Assembly (NCBI GenBank): GCA_963800415.1
Contig: CAWDBS010000043.1
Location: forward strand, 62,001-126,000
Direction of reading: 5' to 3'
Length of the DNA stretch: 64,000 nucleotides
Source of the DNA: Palsa-504 sp963800415
Lineage (GTDB): Bacteria; Actinomycetota; Actinomycetes; Streptosporangiales; Streptosporangiaceae
Shown: positions 9,140-18,861 of the stretch, one piece after another
Layout of the letters: every line of letters starts with the position of its first letter
How positions within the stretch are numbered: the first letter of the stretch is position 1
Made by a program: the position numbers and the translations under genes
The notes under the pieces: generated by a model
Seen by the model: the letters and a program-made list of their open reading frames with translations, nothing else
Databases searched by the model: none
What the model was told of the DNA's origin: nothing

Positions 9140-9676
9140 ATGGCCGGTCTGACCGGTGATGAGCTGACCCGGCTCATCACGACCCGCGTTCGTGACATCC
9201 CGGACTATCCGCAGCCGGGCGTGGTGTTCAAGGACATCACCCCGCTGCTCGCCGACGGCCAGGCGTTCGGCGCGGTGGTCGATGCGCTGGCCGCCACGTA
9301 CGGGCCGGTGGACAAGGTGGCGGGCATCGAGGCGCGCGGCTTCATCTTGGCTGCGCCGGTGGCGTGCCGTCTCGGCGCGGGCTTCGTGCCGATCCGCAAG
9401 AAGGGCAAACTGCCCGGGGCCACGTTCGCGCAGGACTACGACCTGGAGTACGGCACCGCGACGGTCGAGGTGCTGACCGACGCCTTCTCCCCGGCCGATC
9501 GCGTGCTGGTCATCGACGACGTGCTGGCCACCGGCGGCACCGCCCGGGCTACCGCCGACCTGGTGCAGCGGACCGGCGCCCGGGTGGCCGGCCTTGCCGT
9601 GCTGCTCGAGCTGTCCTTCCTCAACGGCCGGGCCAAGCTGCCCGACCTCCCGGTCAGCGCCCTGCTCACCCTCTAG
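9140..9676 (+). CDS. apt: Adenine phosphoribosyltransferase
   Basis: Apt converts adenine and PRPP to AMP (purine salvage). The 178-aa protein has the N-terminal DYPQPGVVFKDITPLL motif and the PRPP-binding loop RVLVIDDVLATGGTA (about 121–135). Position between secF and relA is the usual one. A 98-bp gap with no gene separates it from relA. Confidence 0.95.
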   Translation: MAGLTGDELTRLITTRVRDIPDYPQPGVVFKDITPLLADGQAFGAVVDALAATYGPVDKVAGIEARGFILAAPVACRLGAGFVPIRKKGKLPGATFAQDYDLEYGTATVEVLTDAFSPADRVLVIDDVLATGGTARATADLVQRTGARVAGLAVLLELSFLNGRAKLPDLPVSALLTL

Positions 9677-9774
9677 GCCGGCACCGTCCCTTCGGCGGCC
9701 GGGAATCGCGTGTACCTGATCTGGTGTTGAGGTCGTCCAAGTACACTGATGGCTTGGCCGATAGAGGAGCGCCA

Positions 9775-12216
9775 GTGGCCGGTGAGGTGACCGCGACCGG
9801 CACGAGAGCCGCAGACACTGCCCGGGCGGATGCGGGCCAGGGCCCGGCCCTGGACGCGATACCGGCCGAGGCAGCGGTAGCGGCGGACGTGCCGGAGCCG
9901 CGCGCGCTCGGGACGGCCCGGGCCCAGCGGGCCAGGGTGGCGGCCGCTCAGAGCCCGGCCGCCGACGCGGCGGCGCCGGGGGTCGGCGTCCGGCGGCGGC
10001 TGGCCCGGCTCGGCGCCCAGCGGGGCGCGACCATCAACCCGGTTCTCGAGCCGCTCATCAAGACCGTGCGGGCGACGCACCCGAAGGCCGATATCCGGCT
10101 CATCGAGCGGGCCTACCAGTCGGCCGCCCACTGGCACCGGGAGCAGAAGCGGCGCAGCGGCGACCCGTACATCACCCACCCGCTCGCGGTGGCGACCATC
10201 CTGGCCGAGCTCGGCATGAACACCGAGACTATCTGCGCCGCGCTGCTGCACGACACGGTGGAAGATACCCCCTACACGCTGACCGAGCTGCGCGGCGAGT
10301 TCGGCGAGGACATCGCCGCGCTGGTGGACGGCGTCACCAAGCTGGACAAGGTCAAGTACGGCGAGTCGGCCGAGGCGGAGACCGTCCGCAAGATGGTGGT
10401 CGCGATGTCCCGGGACATCCGGGTGCTGGTGATCAAGCTCGCCGACCGGCTGCATAACATGCGCACGCTGCGTTACCTGCCCCGGGAGAAGCAGGAGCGC
10501 AAGTCCAAGGAGGTCCTGGAGATCTTCGCTCCGCTCGCCCACCGGCTCGGCATGAACACGGTGAAGTGGGAGCTGGAGGACCTGGCCTTCGCGACGCTGT
10601 ATCCCAAGCGCTTCGACGAGATCGTCCGCCTGGTGTCCAACCGGGCGCCGCGGCGCGAGGCCTTCCTGCAGGAAGTGATCCAGGACGTCAGCGCCGACCT
10701 GCGCGAGGCCAAGATCAACCAGAACGTCACCGGCAGGCCCAAGCACTACTACTCGATTTACCAGAAGATGATCGCCAGGAACGTCGGCTTCGACGACATC
10801 TATGACCTGGTGGGCATCCGCGTCCTGGTCGATTCGGTCAAGGACTGCTACGCGGCGCTCGGCATCATCCACGCGCGGTGGAATCCCGTCCCCGGACGGT
10901 TCAAGGACTACATCGCGATGCCGAAGTTCAACATGTACCAGTCGCTGCACACCACCGTCATCGGGCCGGGCGGCAAATCGGTGGAGCTGCAGATCCGGAC
11001 CTGGGACATGCACCGCCGGGCGGAGTACGGCGTCGCGGCGCACTGGAAGTACAAGGAAGAATCGGTCTTCGGCCGGGCCAAGGACGCCCGGGACGACGCC
11101 CAGGAGATGGCCTGGCTCAGGCAGCTCGTCGACTGGCAGCGCGAGACCGAGGACCCGGCCGAGTTCCTCGAGTCCCTCCGCTTCGACCTAGCCGTCGGCG
11201 AGGTCTACGTGTTTACCCCGCGCGGCGAGGTGGTGGCGCTGCCGCAGGGCGCGACGCCGGTGGACTTCGCCTACGCCATCCACACCGAGGTCGGGCACCG
11301 GACGGTCGGCGCCCGGGTCAACGGCCGCCTGGTGGCCCTCGAGTCCACCCTGGACAACGGCGACACGGTGGAGATCTTCACCTCCAAGGCGCCCGAGGCC
11401 GGACCGAGCCGGGACTGGCTCAAGTTCGTGCAGAGCCCCCGGGCCAGGAACAAGATCAGGCAGTGGTTCTCCAAGGAGCGCCGGGAAGCCGCGGTCGACG
11501 CGGGCAAGGACCAGATCGCGCGGGCCATGCGCAAGCAGAGCCTGCCGCTGCAGCGGCTCGCCGCCGCCGACAGCCTGCTCAACCTGGCCCGCGACCTGCG
11601 CTACACCGACGTATCCGCGCTGTACGCGGCGGTCGGTGAGGGCCGGGTCAGCGCTCAGTCCGTGGTCGAGAAGCTGGTCAAGTCGGTCGGCGGGGTGGAC
11701 GGCGCGCAGGAGGAACTGGCCGAGGCCACGCTGCCGACCAAGGTGCCCCAGCCCAGGGCGCCCGGTGACTCCGGTGTCGAGGTCAACGGCGCGCCGGATG
11801 TGTGGGTGCGGCTGTCCCGGTGCTGTACCCCGGTGCCGGGCGACGAGATCATCGGCTTCGTCACCCACGGTCACGGCGTGTCCGTACACCGGGTCGACTG
11901 CGCGAACCTGGTCCACCTGAACGAAACCCAGCGGGAGCGAATAGTCGATGTCCACTGGGCGCCGACTGACGGCTCAGTCTTCCTGGTCGCCATCCAGGTG
12001 GAGGCGCTCGACCGGACCCGGCTGCTGTCCGACGTGACCCGGGTGCTGTCCGACCAGCACGTGAACATCCTGTCTGCCACGGTGACGACAAGCCGGGACC
12101 GGGTGGCCGTCAGCCGGTTCACCTTCGAGATGGGGGACCCCAAGCACCTCGGCCACGTGCTGCGCGCGGTCCGCGCCATCGACGGCGTGTACGACGTCTA
12201 CCGCGTGAACAGCTGA
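9775..12216 (+). CDS. relA: Bifunctional (p)ppGpp synthetase/hydrolase, RelA/SpoT (Rsh)
   Basis: This 813-aa enzyme makes and degrades (p)ppGpp in the stringent response. In order it shows an Ala-rich leader (about 1–85), an HD hydrolase domain with LLHDTVEDTPYT (His159/Asp160), a synthetase domain containing GRPKHYYSIYQKM (about 320–332), a TGS domain (VYVFTPRGEVVALPQGAT, from about 478), a zinc-finger-like region (RLSRCCTPVPGDEI) and a C-terminal ACT domain. The frame runs open to 9364 through apt in another frame, but the GTG at 9775 has AGAGGAG at about 9763–9769 and matches the family. The intact HD motif predicts hydrolase activity. Confidence 0.95.
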   Translation: MAGEVTATGTRAADTARADAGQGPALDAIPAEAAVAADVPEPRALGTARAQRARVAAAQSPAADAAAPGVGVRRRLARLGAQRGATINPVLEPLIKTVRATHPKADIRLIERAYQSAAHWHREQKRRSGDPYITHPLAVATILAELGMNTETICAALLHDTVEDTPYTLTELRGEFGEDIAALVDGVTKLDKVKYGESAEAETVRKMVVAMSRDIRVLVIKLADRLHNMRTLRYLPREKQERKSKEVLEIFAPLAHRLGMNTVKWELEDLAFATLYPKRFDEIVRLVSNRAPRREAFLQEVIQDVSADLREAKINQNVTGRPKHYYSIYQKMIARNVGFDDIYDLVGIRVLVDSVKDCYAALGIIHARWNPVPGRFKDYIAMPKFNMYQSLHTTVIGPGGKSVELQIRTWDMHRRAEYGVAAHWKYKEESVFGRAKDARDDAQEMAWLRQLVDWQRETEDPAEFLESLRFDLAVGEVYVFTPRGEVVALPQGATPVDFAYAIHTEVGHRTVGARVNGRLVALESTLDNGDTVEIFTSKAPEAGPSRDWLKFVQSPRARNKIRQWFSKERREAAVDAGKDQIARAMRKQSLPLQRLAAADSLLNLARDLRYTDVSALYAAVGEGRVSAQSVVEKLVKSVGGVDGAQEELAEATLPTKVPQPRAPGDSGVEVNGAPDVWVRLSRCCTPVPGDEIIGFVTHGHGVSVHRVDCANLVHLNETQRERIVDVHWAPTDGSVFLVAIQVEALDRTRLLSDVTRVLSDQHVNILSATVTTSRDRVAVSRFTFEMGDPKHLGHVLRAVRAIDGVYDVYRVNS

Positions 12217-12246
12217 CCCGCTGACTAGCGCTCGGCCGAGTCAGGC

Positions 12247-13485
12247 CTAGCTGGTGAACTCGGCCAGGGTGTGCTCGGCTTCGGTGAGCCATGCCCGGCG
12301 CGCGGTCAGCGCTTCCTCGGCGGTGTGCGCGGCCCTGTCATCGCCGCGGTCGCGCGCCCGGGCCAGCTGCTCCTCCAGCTGCGCGATGGTCGAGCGCAGC
12401 TGAGCCACCGTGCCCTCGGCCCGGGCCAGCGCCTCCGGGTTTGACCGGCGCCACTGGGTCTCTTCCGCCTTGCGCACCGCGTCCTCGACCCGCCGCAGCC
12501 CCGATTCCAGGTGCTCGCGCGCGTCCCTGGGTACCGCCCCGATCTGCTCCCAGCGCTCCTGGATGCCGCGCAGCACGGACCTGGCGGCGCGGATGTCGGT
12601 CACCGGTAGCAGCGCCTGGGCCTGCTCGAGCAGCTGCTCCTTAGCCTCGGCATGCTCGCGCAGCGCGGCGTCCTTGGCCGAGAACACCTCGGCCCGCGCC
12701 GCGAAGAACTTGTCCTGGGCCGTCCGGAACCGCTTCCACAGTTCGGCCTCGGCGTCCCTGTCGGCGCGCCCGGCCGCCTTCCACTGCCGCATCAGCTCGC
12801 GGAACGCGCTGGTGGTCGGGCCCCACTCGGTGGATCCTGACAGCGCCTCGGCGTCGGCGCACAGCTTCTCCTTGCGCACCCTGACGTCCTCGCGTTCGGC
12901 CTCCAGGGTGGCGAAGTACGCCTTGCGCCGCTTGGTGAACGCATTGCGGGCGGCGGACAATCGCTTCCACAGCACGGCTTCGGCGGCCCGCTCGGCGTGC
13001 GGCGCCGCCTTCCACTCATCCAGCAACTCGCGCATCCGCTCGCCGCTGCTCTTCCAGTGGGTCGCCTCGACGGCGATCTGCTCGGCCTCGGCGACGATCC
13101 GCTCCTTGATCTCCTTGGCCTGCACCCGCGCCTGCTCGCGGGCCGCCTTGACCTCCTCGCGACGGTGCCCGACGTCCTCGGTCAGCCGCTCCAGGCGTGC
13201 CCGGAGCCCGTCGAGGTCACCGAGAGCGTTGGCCTCGGAGATGCTCCGCGCCAGCCGCTGGACGCTCGCCGAGGCCTGCGTGGGAGCCATGTCGGTGGCC
13301 GTGATCCGCTGCTCGAGCAGGACGACCTCGGTCTCGAGCGCCTCGTACTTGCGCTGGAAGAAGGCGATCGCCTCCTCCGGGCTCCCCGCCTGCCACGAGC
13401 CGATCACCCGCTCGCCGTCGGCGGTACGGACATAGACCGTCCCGTCGGCGTCTACCCGGCCCCACGGATGGTAGGCGGTGGTCAC
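12247..13485 (-). CDS. DUF349 domain protein
   Basis: This 412-aa, highly charged and probably coiled-coil protein carries several DUF349 repeats (for example LWKRLSAARNAFTKRRKAYF and LWKRFRTAQDKFFAARAEVF). The N-terminal part reads WGRVDADGTVYVRTADGERVIGSWQAG, typical of the actinobacterial form next to relA. The molecular function is not known. The GTG start is preceded by AGGAGG (complement of about 13492–13497). It converges on relA, with only about 30 bp between stops. Confidence 0.9.
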   Translation of the reverse strand: MTTAYHPWGRVDADGTVYVRTADGERVIGSWQAGSPEEAIAFFQRKYEALETEVVLLEQRITATDMAPTQASASVQRLARSISEANALGDLDGLRARLERLTEDVGHRREEVKAAREQARVQAKEIKERIVAEAEQIAVEATHWKSSGERMRELLDEWKAAPHAERAAEAVLWKRLSAARNAFTKRRKAYFATLEAEREDVRVRKEKLCADAEALSGSTEWGPTTSAFRELMRQWKAAGRADRDAEAELWKRFRTAQDKFFAARAEVFSAKDAALREHAEAKEQLLEQAQALLPVTDIRAARSVLRGIQERWEQIGAVPRDAREHLESGLRRVEDAVRKAEETQWRRSNPEALARAEGTVAQLRSTIAQLEEQLARARDRGDDRAAHTAEEALTARRAWLTEAEHTLAEFTS

Positions 13486-13514
13486 GGCGAACCTCCTGCG
13501 TTGTCGTGCTCGTG

Positions 13515-14387
13515 TCAGGCCTTCTTGATCGTCACACTGTCAATGATGACCTTCTTCTTCGGAGCGCCGCCGCCAGACTGCGCATACTGACACGAGTATC
13601 CAGCCTTAGCCACATTCTGGACGATACCGAGTCCGGAGGACACCGTGGCGAACGGTGTATATGAAGCCGTTAGCCCGGTCGTACTGTCCTTGTACACGAT
13701 GAAGAACTGGCTTCCGTTAGTGGTCGCGCTGCCTTCGTTCGCCATCGCCACCGTTCCCGTCGGGTATTTGGCACCGGTGAGGTTCTCACTGCCGAAATCG
13801 TAACCCGGCGTCCCGGAACCGATATTGCTGGTCGTGCTGCAGTTCAGCCTGGTCGCGGCGGTCGCGTTCGGGTCGCCGCACTGCAGCACGTAGATGCCGC
13901 TGGTCAGCAGCCGGTGGCACTGGGTGTTGTTGAAGTAGCCCGCCTCGGCCAGGTGAACGAAGGAGTTGACGGTGCAGGTGGCCTTGTCATTAAGCAGGTT
14001 GAACGTGATCTTGCCCAGATTGGTGGTAATCGTGGCCTGATAGCTGGCCGTGTAATCGGGCGCGGCCGGCGGGAAGCTCACCTTGCGCGCCACCGGGGTG
14101 GCCGCCGTGTAGCTGCAGTGGTGCGCCGGCTCGGCCACGGCGGTAGCGGTGGCGGTGGCGGTGGGGGAGGGGGACGCCGACTTGGACGCCGAGGCCGCCG
14201 CCTTCTTCGGGCTACCGCCGGGGAGGAACACCGCGAGCAGGGAGCCGATGAGCGCCAGGGCGAGCACCCCGCTGAGCCCGATCAGCGTGCGCCTGCGCAC
14301 CCGTTGATGCCTGGCCTGCCGCAGTTCCTGCTGGCGGCGGTACCGTTCCCTGGCTTGCCTGCGCTGGCGTTCGTTCTTACCCGCCAC
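13515..14387 (-). CDS. Membrane-anchored cyclophilin-type peptidyl-prolyl isomerase
   Basis: The 290-aa protein has a very basic N-terminus (1–33), one membrane segment (about 35–55), a Ser/Ala/Thr linker and an extracytoplasmic cyclophilin domain of about 180 residues. Cyclophilin landmarks are CHRLLTSGIYVLQCGDP (aligned with the FHRVI...QGGDP signature) and GSQFFIVY. It should catalyse prolyl isomerisation of exported proteins. The GTG start follows AAGGAGG. It lies just upstream of the DUF349 gene on the same strand, a common pairing near relA. Confidence 0.9.
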   Translation of the reverse strand: MAGKNERQRRQARERYRRQQELRQARHQRVRRRTLIGLSGVLALALIGSLLAVFLPGGSPKKAAASASKSASPSPTATATATAVAEPAHHCSYTAATPVARKVSFPPAAPDYTASYQATITTNLGKITFNLLNDKATCTVNSFVHLAEAGYFNNTQCHRLLTSGIYVLQCGDPNATAATRLNCSTTSNIGSGTPGYDFGSENLTGAKYPTGTVAMANEGSATTNGSQFFIVYKDSTTGLTASYTPFATVSSGLGIVQNVAKAGYSCQYAQSGGGAPKKKVIIDSVTIKKA

Positions 14388-14514
14388 CGGTCGCGTCCTC
14401 CTTGGCCTGTCTGCACTATCCGGCTACCGCAGGTATTCACGGGAGGCAGGCCGACGAACCCGATGCATACCTCTGATCCAAACGTAGGCAGGGCATGCCC
14501 GGCACCCACGCAAT

Positions 14515-14534
14515 ATTCGCGATCGTTCGCGAAT
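14515..14534. promoter_or_regulatory. Perfect inverted repeat between divergent genes
   Basis: ATTCGCGA-TCGT-TCGCGAAT is an 8-bp perfect inverted repeat with a four-base spacer. It sits about 130 bp from the isomerase start (minus strand) and about 100 bp before the MBL-fold gene (plus strand). It resembles an operator for a dimeric repressor, but no regulator can be assigned and its spacing does not fit the LexA box. Confidence 0.45.
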
Positions 14535-14635
14535 CGTACCTGCCAGATGCCTGGACCGGTACCCTTCGTTATCGGTTCGCGGCCGTGCGGGTCCCCTCGG
14601 TAGCCTGAGACACCGTACCGTCAGGAAGGACGCTC

Positions 14636-15460
14636 GTGCTCGTCGCAGGGTTCCCGGCCGGCGCATTCGCGGCCAACTGTTATGTAATCGCGCCCGCGCC
14701 CGGCGAAGAGTGCGTGATCATCGACCCGGGCCAGGATGCCGGGCAGGGGATCGACGAAATCCTGGCCGAGCATCGGCTCAGGCCCGCCGCGGTCCTGCTC
14801 ACGCACGGTCATATCAACCATGTCTGGTCCGTCGCCCCCGTCTGCGGGGCGAAAGGCATCCCGGCCTACATCCATCCGGACGACCGGGCATTGCTCAGCG
14901 ATCCAGCCAAAGGTTTCCCGCTTGGCGCGGGACAGCAGCTGTTCGGCGGCCTGGAATTCACCGAACCCGATGATGTAAAAGAACTGGCCGACGGGATGAC
15001 TTTGAGCCTCGTGGGGCTCGAGATCGTCGTGAACCACACGCCCGGGCACACCGAAGGATCCGTAGCGTTCCGGCTGCCATTGGCGCCGCCGTTTACAGCA
15101 CAAGGTAAAAGCAAAACTGGCACCCCCGAAACGGCTGGCAGCGAAACGGCTGGCAGCGAAACGGCTGGCAGCGAAACGGCTGGCGGTGCGGCCCGAATGG
15201 GCGGCCGGGGGCAGGCCGGCGGCGGCGGCATATTGTTCTGTGGTGACTTGCTGTTCGCGGGGTCGATCGGGCGGACCGACCTGCCCGGCGGGGACTATCC
15301 CACGATCCTGCGCAGCCTGGCACGGGTCTGCCTGACCCTGCCGGACGAGACCGTTGTGCTCTCCGGGCACGGGCCGCAGACCACCATCGGCGCCGAACGC
15401 CGGACGAACCCGTTCCTCACGGGCCTGAGCCCGGCGTCGGGACCCAGCCGGGGGCTGTGA
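14636..15460 (+). CDS. Metallo-beta-lactamase-fold hydrolase (glyoxalase II-like)
   Basis: This 274-aa protein belongs to the glyoxalase-II-like MBL family that normally follows relA in actinobacteria. Metal-site motifs are THGHINH (56–62), HTPGHTEGS and CGDLLFAGSIGRTDLPGGDY, ending with LSGHGPQTTIGAERRTNPFL. The family consensus is HxHxDH; here position 61 is Asn, which may weaken the second metal site. A Glu-Thr-Ala-Gly-Ser repeat is inserted around residues 165–183. The GTG start has AGGAAGGA upstream. The substrate is unknown. Confidence 0.87.
   Translation: MLVAGFPAGAFAANCYVIAPAPGEECVIIDPGQDAGQGIDEILAEHRLRPAAVLLTHGHINHVWSVAPVCGAKGIPAYIHPDDRALLSDPAKGFPLGAGQQLFGGLEFTEPDDVKELADGMTLSLVGLEIVVNHTPGHTEGSVAFRLPLAPPFTAQGKSKTGTPETAGSETAGSETAGSETAGGAARMGGRGQAGGGGILFCGDLLFAGSIGRTDLPGGDYPTILRSLARVCLTLPDETVVLSGHGPQTTIGAERRTNPFLTGLSPASGPSRGL
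15128..15187 (+). repeat. 15-bp tandem repeat inside the MBL-fold gene
   Basis: The unit GAAACGGCTGGCAGC occurs three times perfectly and a fourth time with two changed bases. It encodes ETAGS repeats in a glycine-rich insert between two catalytic motifs. Its in-frame length lets copy number vary without breaking the gene. Confidence 0.9.
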
Positions 15461-15567
15461 GCGGGGCCGGGGCGCGCGACCCGGTCCGTTCGGAAAAAAG
15501 ATCAACAGGAAATGAGCGGCGGCGCGTCCCGGGACGCCAAGCTGCCAGAGGAGAGGGGCCGAGCTCG

Positions 15568-17355
15568 ATGATCCGCACCCATGAGGCGGGGACGCTGCGG
15601 GCGTCGCACGCCGGGGAACACGTGGTGCTGGCCGGCTGGGTGGCGCGGCGCCGGGACCACGGCGGCGTGATCTTCATCGACCTGCGGGACGCGAGTGGCG
15701 TGGTGCAGGTCGTGTGGCGCAGCGAAGATGCGACCCAGGCAGAAGCGGCACACGACCTGCGGGCCGAGTTCTGCGTGCTGGTCACCGGGACGGTGCACAC
15801 CCGCCCGGCCGGGAACGAGAACCCCGAGCTGCCCACCGGCGAGATCGAGGTCGTCGCGGACGAGGTCGAGGTGCTCAGCCAGGCCGACCCGCTGCCGTTC
15901 CCGGTCGAGGGCTCCGCCGAGGTCAGCGAGGACGTCCGGCTCAAGTACCGCTACCTGGACATCAGGCGCGAGGACACCGCGCGGGCGCTGCGGGTCCGGT
16001 CGCAGGCCGCCTACCTGCTTTCCGACGTGATGCGCGAGCACCGGTTCGTGAACGTGGAGACGCCCTACCTGACCCGGTCCACGCCGGAGGGCGCGCGCGA
16101 CTTCCTGGTCCCGGTCCGGCTGCGGCCCGGCAACTGGTACGCGCTGCCGCAGTCGCCGCAGCTGTTCAAGCAGCTGCTCATGGTCGGCGGCCTGGAGCGG
16201 TACTACCAGCTGGCCCGGTGCTTCCGGGACGAGGACTTCCGCAAGGACCGGCAGCCCGAGTTCACCCAGATCGACATCGAGATGTCGTTCGTGACCCGAG
16301 ACGACGTCATTGCCGTGGCCGAGGACATCGTGGCCCGGCTGTGGTCCGAGCTGGCCGGCTACCAGGTACCCACCCCGCTGCCGCGGATGACCTACGCCGA
16401 CGCGATGGCACGGTACGGCTCGGACAAGCCCGACCTGCGCTTCGGCCTCGAGCTCACCGACCTGACCGAGTACTTCGCCGGGACCGGGTTCCGCGTATTC
16501 CAGGCCGAGTACGTGGGCGCCGTGGTGATGCCAGGCGGCGCCGCGCAGTCCCGGCGCGAGCTCGACGGCTGGCGGGAGTGGGCCCGGTCCCGTGGGGCGC
16601 GCGGTCTCGCCTACGCGCTGATCAGCCCGGACGGCGAGATCACCGGTCCAGTGGCCAGGAACCTGTCCCAGGCGGAGCGATCCGGGCTGGCCGCGGCCGT
16701 CGGCGCCGCCCCGGGCGACGCCGTGTTCTTCGCGGCCGGCCCTGCCCCGGCGGCCAGGGAACTGCTCGGCGCGGCGCGGCTGGAGATCGGCCAGCGGTGC
16801 GGCCTGATCGACGAGTCTGCCTGGTCGTTCCTGTGGGTCGTGGACGCGCCGATGTTCGAGGAGTCCAGCGCGGGCGGCTGGACGTCGGTGCACCACCCGT
16901 TCACCGCGCCGCTGCCCGAATGGGCCGACAAGTTCGCCGCTGAGCCCGGTGGCGCGCTGGCCGACGCGTACGACATCGTGTGCAACGGTTACGAGATCGG
17001 CGGCGGCTCGATCCGTATCCACTCCTCCGCGATGCAGCAGGCCGTGTTCGACGTGATCGGGCTGTCCCTGGAGGAAACCCGTTCGCAGTTCGGCTTCCTG
17101 CTCGACGCGTTCAAGTACGGGCCGCCGCCGCATGGCGGCATCGCGTTCGGCTGGGACCGGGTAGTGATGCTGCTCGCCGGGGCGGCCAGCATCCGCGACG
17201 TGATCGCCTTCCCCAAGGCGGCCTCCGGCCTCGACCCGCTCACCGGCGCCCCCACCCCCATCACCCCCGAGCAGCGCCGCGAGGCCGGCATCGACGCCGC
17301 CCCCGCGCCCGGCTCCGCCCCCTCCCCCTCCCCATCTGCCCCTCCCGCCGCCTGA
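15568..17355 (+). CDS. aspS: Aspartyl-tRNA synthetase
   Basis: AspRS (595 aa) charges tRNA with aspartate. The OB-fold anticodon-binding domain (VVLAGWVARRRDHGGVIFIDLRD) is followed by the class II core: motif 2 around CFRDEDFRKDRQPEFTQID, the bacterial GAD-type insertion (about 300–420) and motif 3 GGIAFGWDRVVMLLAG. The C-terminus has an Ala/Pro/Ser tail. The frame extends back to 15457, but the ATG at 15568 is the family start and follows a GAGAGG-rich stretch. Confidence 0.95.
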   Translation: MIRTHEAGTLRASHAGEHVVLAGWVARRRDHGGVIFIDLRDASGVVQVVWRSEDATQAEAAHDLRAEFCVLVTGTVHTRPAGNENPELPTGEIEVVADEVEVLSQADPLPFPVEGSAEVSEDVRLKYRYLDIRREDTARALRVRSQAAYLLSDVMREHRFVNVETPYLTRSTPEGARDFLVPVRLRPGNWYALPQSPQLFKQLLMVGGLERYYQLARCFRDEDFRKDRQPEFTQIDIEMSFVTRDDVIAVAEDIVARLWSELAGYQVPTPLPRMTYADAMARYGSDKPDLRFGLELTDLTEYFAGTGFRVFQAEYVGAVVMPGGAAQSRRELDGWREWARSRGARGLAYALISPDGEITGPVARNLSQAERSGLAAAVGAAPGDAVFFAAGPAPAARELLGAARLEIGQRCGLIDESAWSFLWVVDAPMFEESSAGGWTSVHHPFTAPLPEWADKFAAEPGGALADAYDIVCNGYEIGGGSIRIHSSAMQQAVFDVIGLSLEETRSQFGFLLDAFKYGPPPHGGIAFGWDRVVMLLAGAASIRDVIAFPKAASGLDPLTGAPTPITPEQRREAGIDAAPAPGSAPSPSPSAPPAA

Positions 17356-17456
17356 GCCCGCCCGGCCCGCACCCCTCGTGGATAAAGGCCCCGTTCCCTC
17401 TACCGTGGTATAGCGTCGCATCCGGTGTGCTGCGCGGGCGGAGATAAGGTCGAAGG

Positions 17457-18812
17457 ATGGCCGGAGCAGAGACGGGCCAGTCCGAGAGCCTGTTCGACGA
17501 GGCGGAAGAAGCAGCCGCGACCGCGGCCGCGCCGCTCGCCGTCCGGATGCGGCCGCGCACCCTGGACGAGGTGATCGGCCAGCGGCACCTGACCGGTGCC
17601 GGCACGCCGTTTCGCAAGCTCATCGACAACGACGCGCCGATGTCGCTGCTGCTGTGGGGGCCGCCGGGCACCGGCAAGACCACGCTGGCCTATGTCGTCA
17701 GCCAGGTAACCCGGCGTCGCTTCGTGGAGCTCTCCGCGGTCAGCGCCGGGGTCAAGGACGTGCGCGCCGCGGTCGACGCGGCCCGCCGCACGCTGGGCAT
17801 GAACGGCGCGCAGACGGTGCTGTTCATCGACGAGGTGCACAGGTTCTCCAAGACCCAGCAGGACGCGCTGCTGCCCGCGGTCGAGAACCGCTGGGTGTCC
17901 TTTATCGGCGCGACCACCGAAAACCCGTTCTTCTCCGTGGTCTCGCCGCTGCTGTCGAGATCGCTGCTGCTCACCCTGCAGCCGCTGTCCGACGACGACG
18001 TGCGGGAGGTCATCGGCCGCGCGCTGGCCGACCCGCGCGGCCTCGGCGGGGCGGTCACGCTCGACGACGATGCCGCCGATCATCTGGTCCGGCTGGCGGG
18101 CGGGGACGCGCGGCGCACGCTCACTTACCTGGAGGCCGCTGCGCTCGGCCTGCCCGCGGGCGGCCGGATCGACGTGCAGGCGCTGGAGCGCGCGGTGGAC
18201 CGGGCCGCGGTCCGCTACGACCGCGACGGCGACCAGCACTACGACGTGATCAGCGCGTTCATCAAGTCCATGCGGGGCAGCGATGTGGACGCGGCCTTGC
18301 ACTACCTGGCCCGGATGATCGCGGCGGGGGAAGACCCGCGGTTCATCGCCAGGCGGCTCATCGTGCACGCCAGCGAGGACGTCGGGATGGCCGATCCGAC
18401 CGCGCTGCAGACGGCCGTGGCCGCGGCCCAGGCGGTCGAGTTCGTCGGACTGCCCGAGGCGCGGATCAACCTCGCCCAGGCAGTCATCCACATCTCCCTG
18501 GCGCCTAAGTCCAACGCGGTGATCAAGGCCATCGGCGCCGCTGACGCGGACGTCCGCGCCGGGCTAGTGGGCGCAGTGCCCGCGCACCTGCGCGACGCCC
18601 ACTATCCTGGGGCGGGCAAGGTCGGCCACGGTGACGGCTACCGGTACCCGCACGACTTCGATGGCGGCATCGTCCCGCAGCGTTACGCACCCGATTCGGT
18701 GGCGGACCGCAGGTATTACGAGCCGTCGCGGCATGGCCTGGAGGCTCGCGTCGCCGAACGCGCCGAGCGCATCCGGGCCATCCTCGACAAGACCGAAGAG
18801 GAGCAGGCATGA
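17457..18812 (+). CDS. rarA: Replication-associated recombination protein A (RarA/MgsA AAA ATPase)
   Basis: This 451-aa AAA+ protein acts at stalled replication forks. Walker A LLWGPPGTGKTTLA, Walker B TVLFIDEVHRFSKTQQD and the family-specific GATTENPFFSVVSPLLSR are present, followed by the tetramerisation region (KSMRGSDVDAALHYLARMI). The N-terminal SLFDEAEE resembles the clamp- or SSB-contacting tail region of the family. Length and gene order (aspS–rarA–alaS) are normal. Confidence 0.94.
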   Translation: MAGAETGQSESLFDEAEEAAATAAAPLAVRMRPRTLDEVIGQRHLTGAGTPFRKLIDNDAPMSLLLWGPPGTGKTTLAYVVSQVTRRRFVELSAVSAGVKDVRAAVDAARRTLGMNGAQTVLFIDEVHRFSKTQQDALLPAVENRWVSFIGATTENPFFSVVSPLLSRSLLLTLQPLSDDDVREVIGRALADPRGLGGAVTLDDDAADHLVRLAGGDARRTLTYLEAAALGLPAGGRIDVQALERAVDRAAVRYDRDGDQHYDVISAFIKSMRGSDVDAALHYLARMIAAGEDPRFIARRLIVHASEDVGMADPTALQTAVAAAQAVEFVGLPEARINLAQAVIHISLAPKSNAVIKAIGAADADVRAGLVGAVPAHLRDAHYPGAGKVGHGDGYRYPHDFDGGIVPQRYAPDSVADRRYYEPSRHGLEARVAERAERIRAILDKTEEEQA

Positions 18813-18861
18813 CACGGACGGGAGCTGGCGTGAGCGGGCGGGGCGAGAACGTGGCCCCGTC

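Noticed and set aside
9364..9774. Upstream extension of relA
   Set aside because: The frame overlaps apt, encodes Arg/Pro/Ala-rich filler and lacks a ribosome binding site. The GTG at 9775 has a good one.
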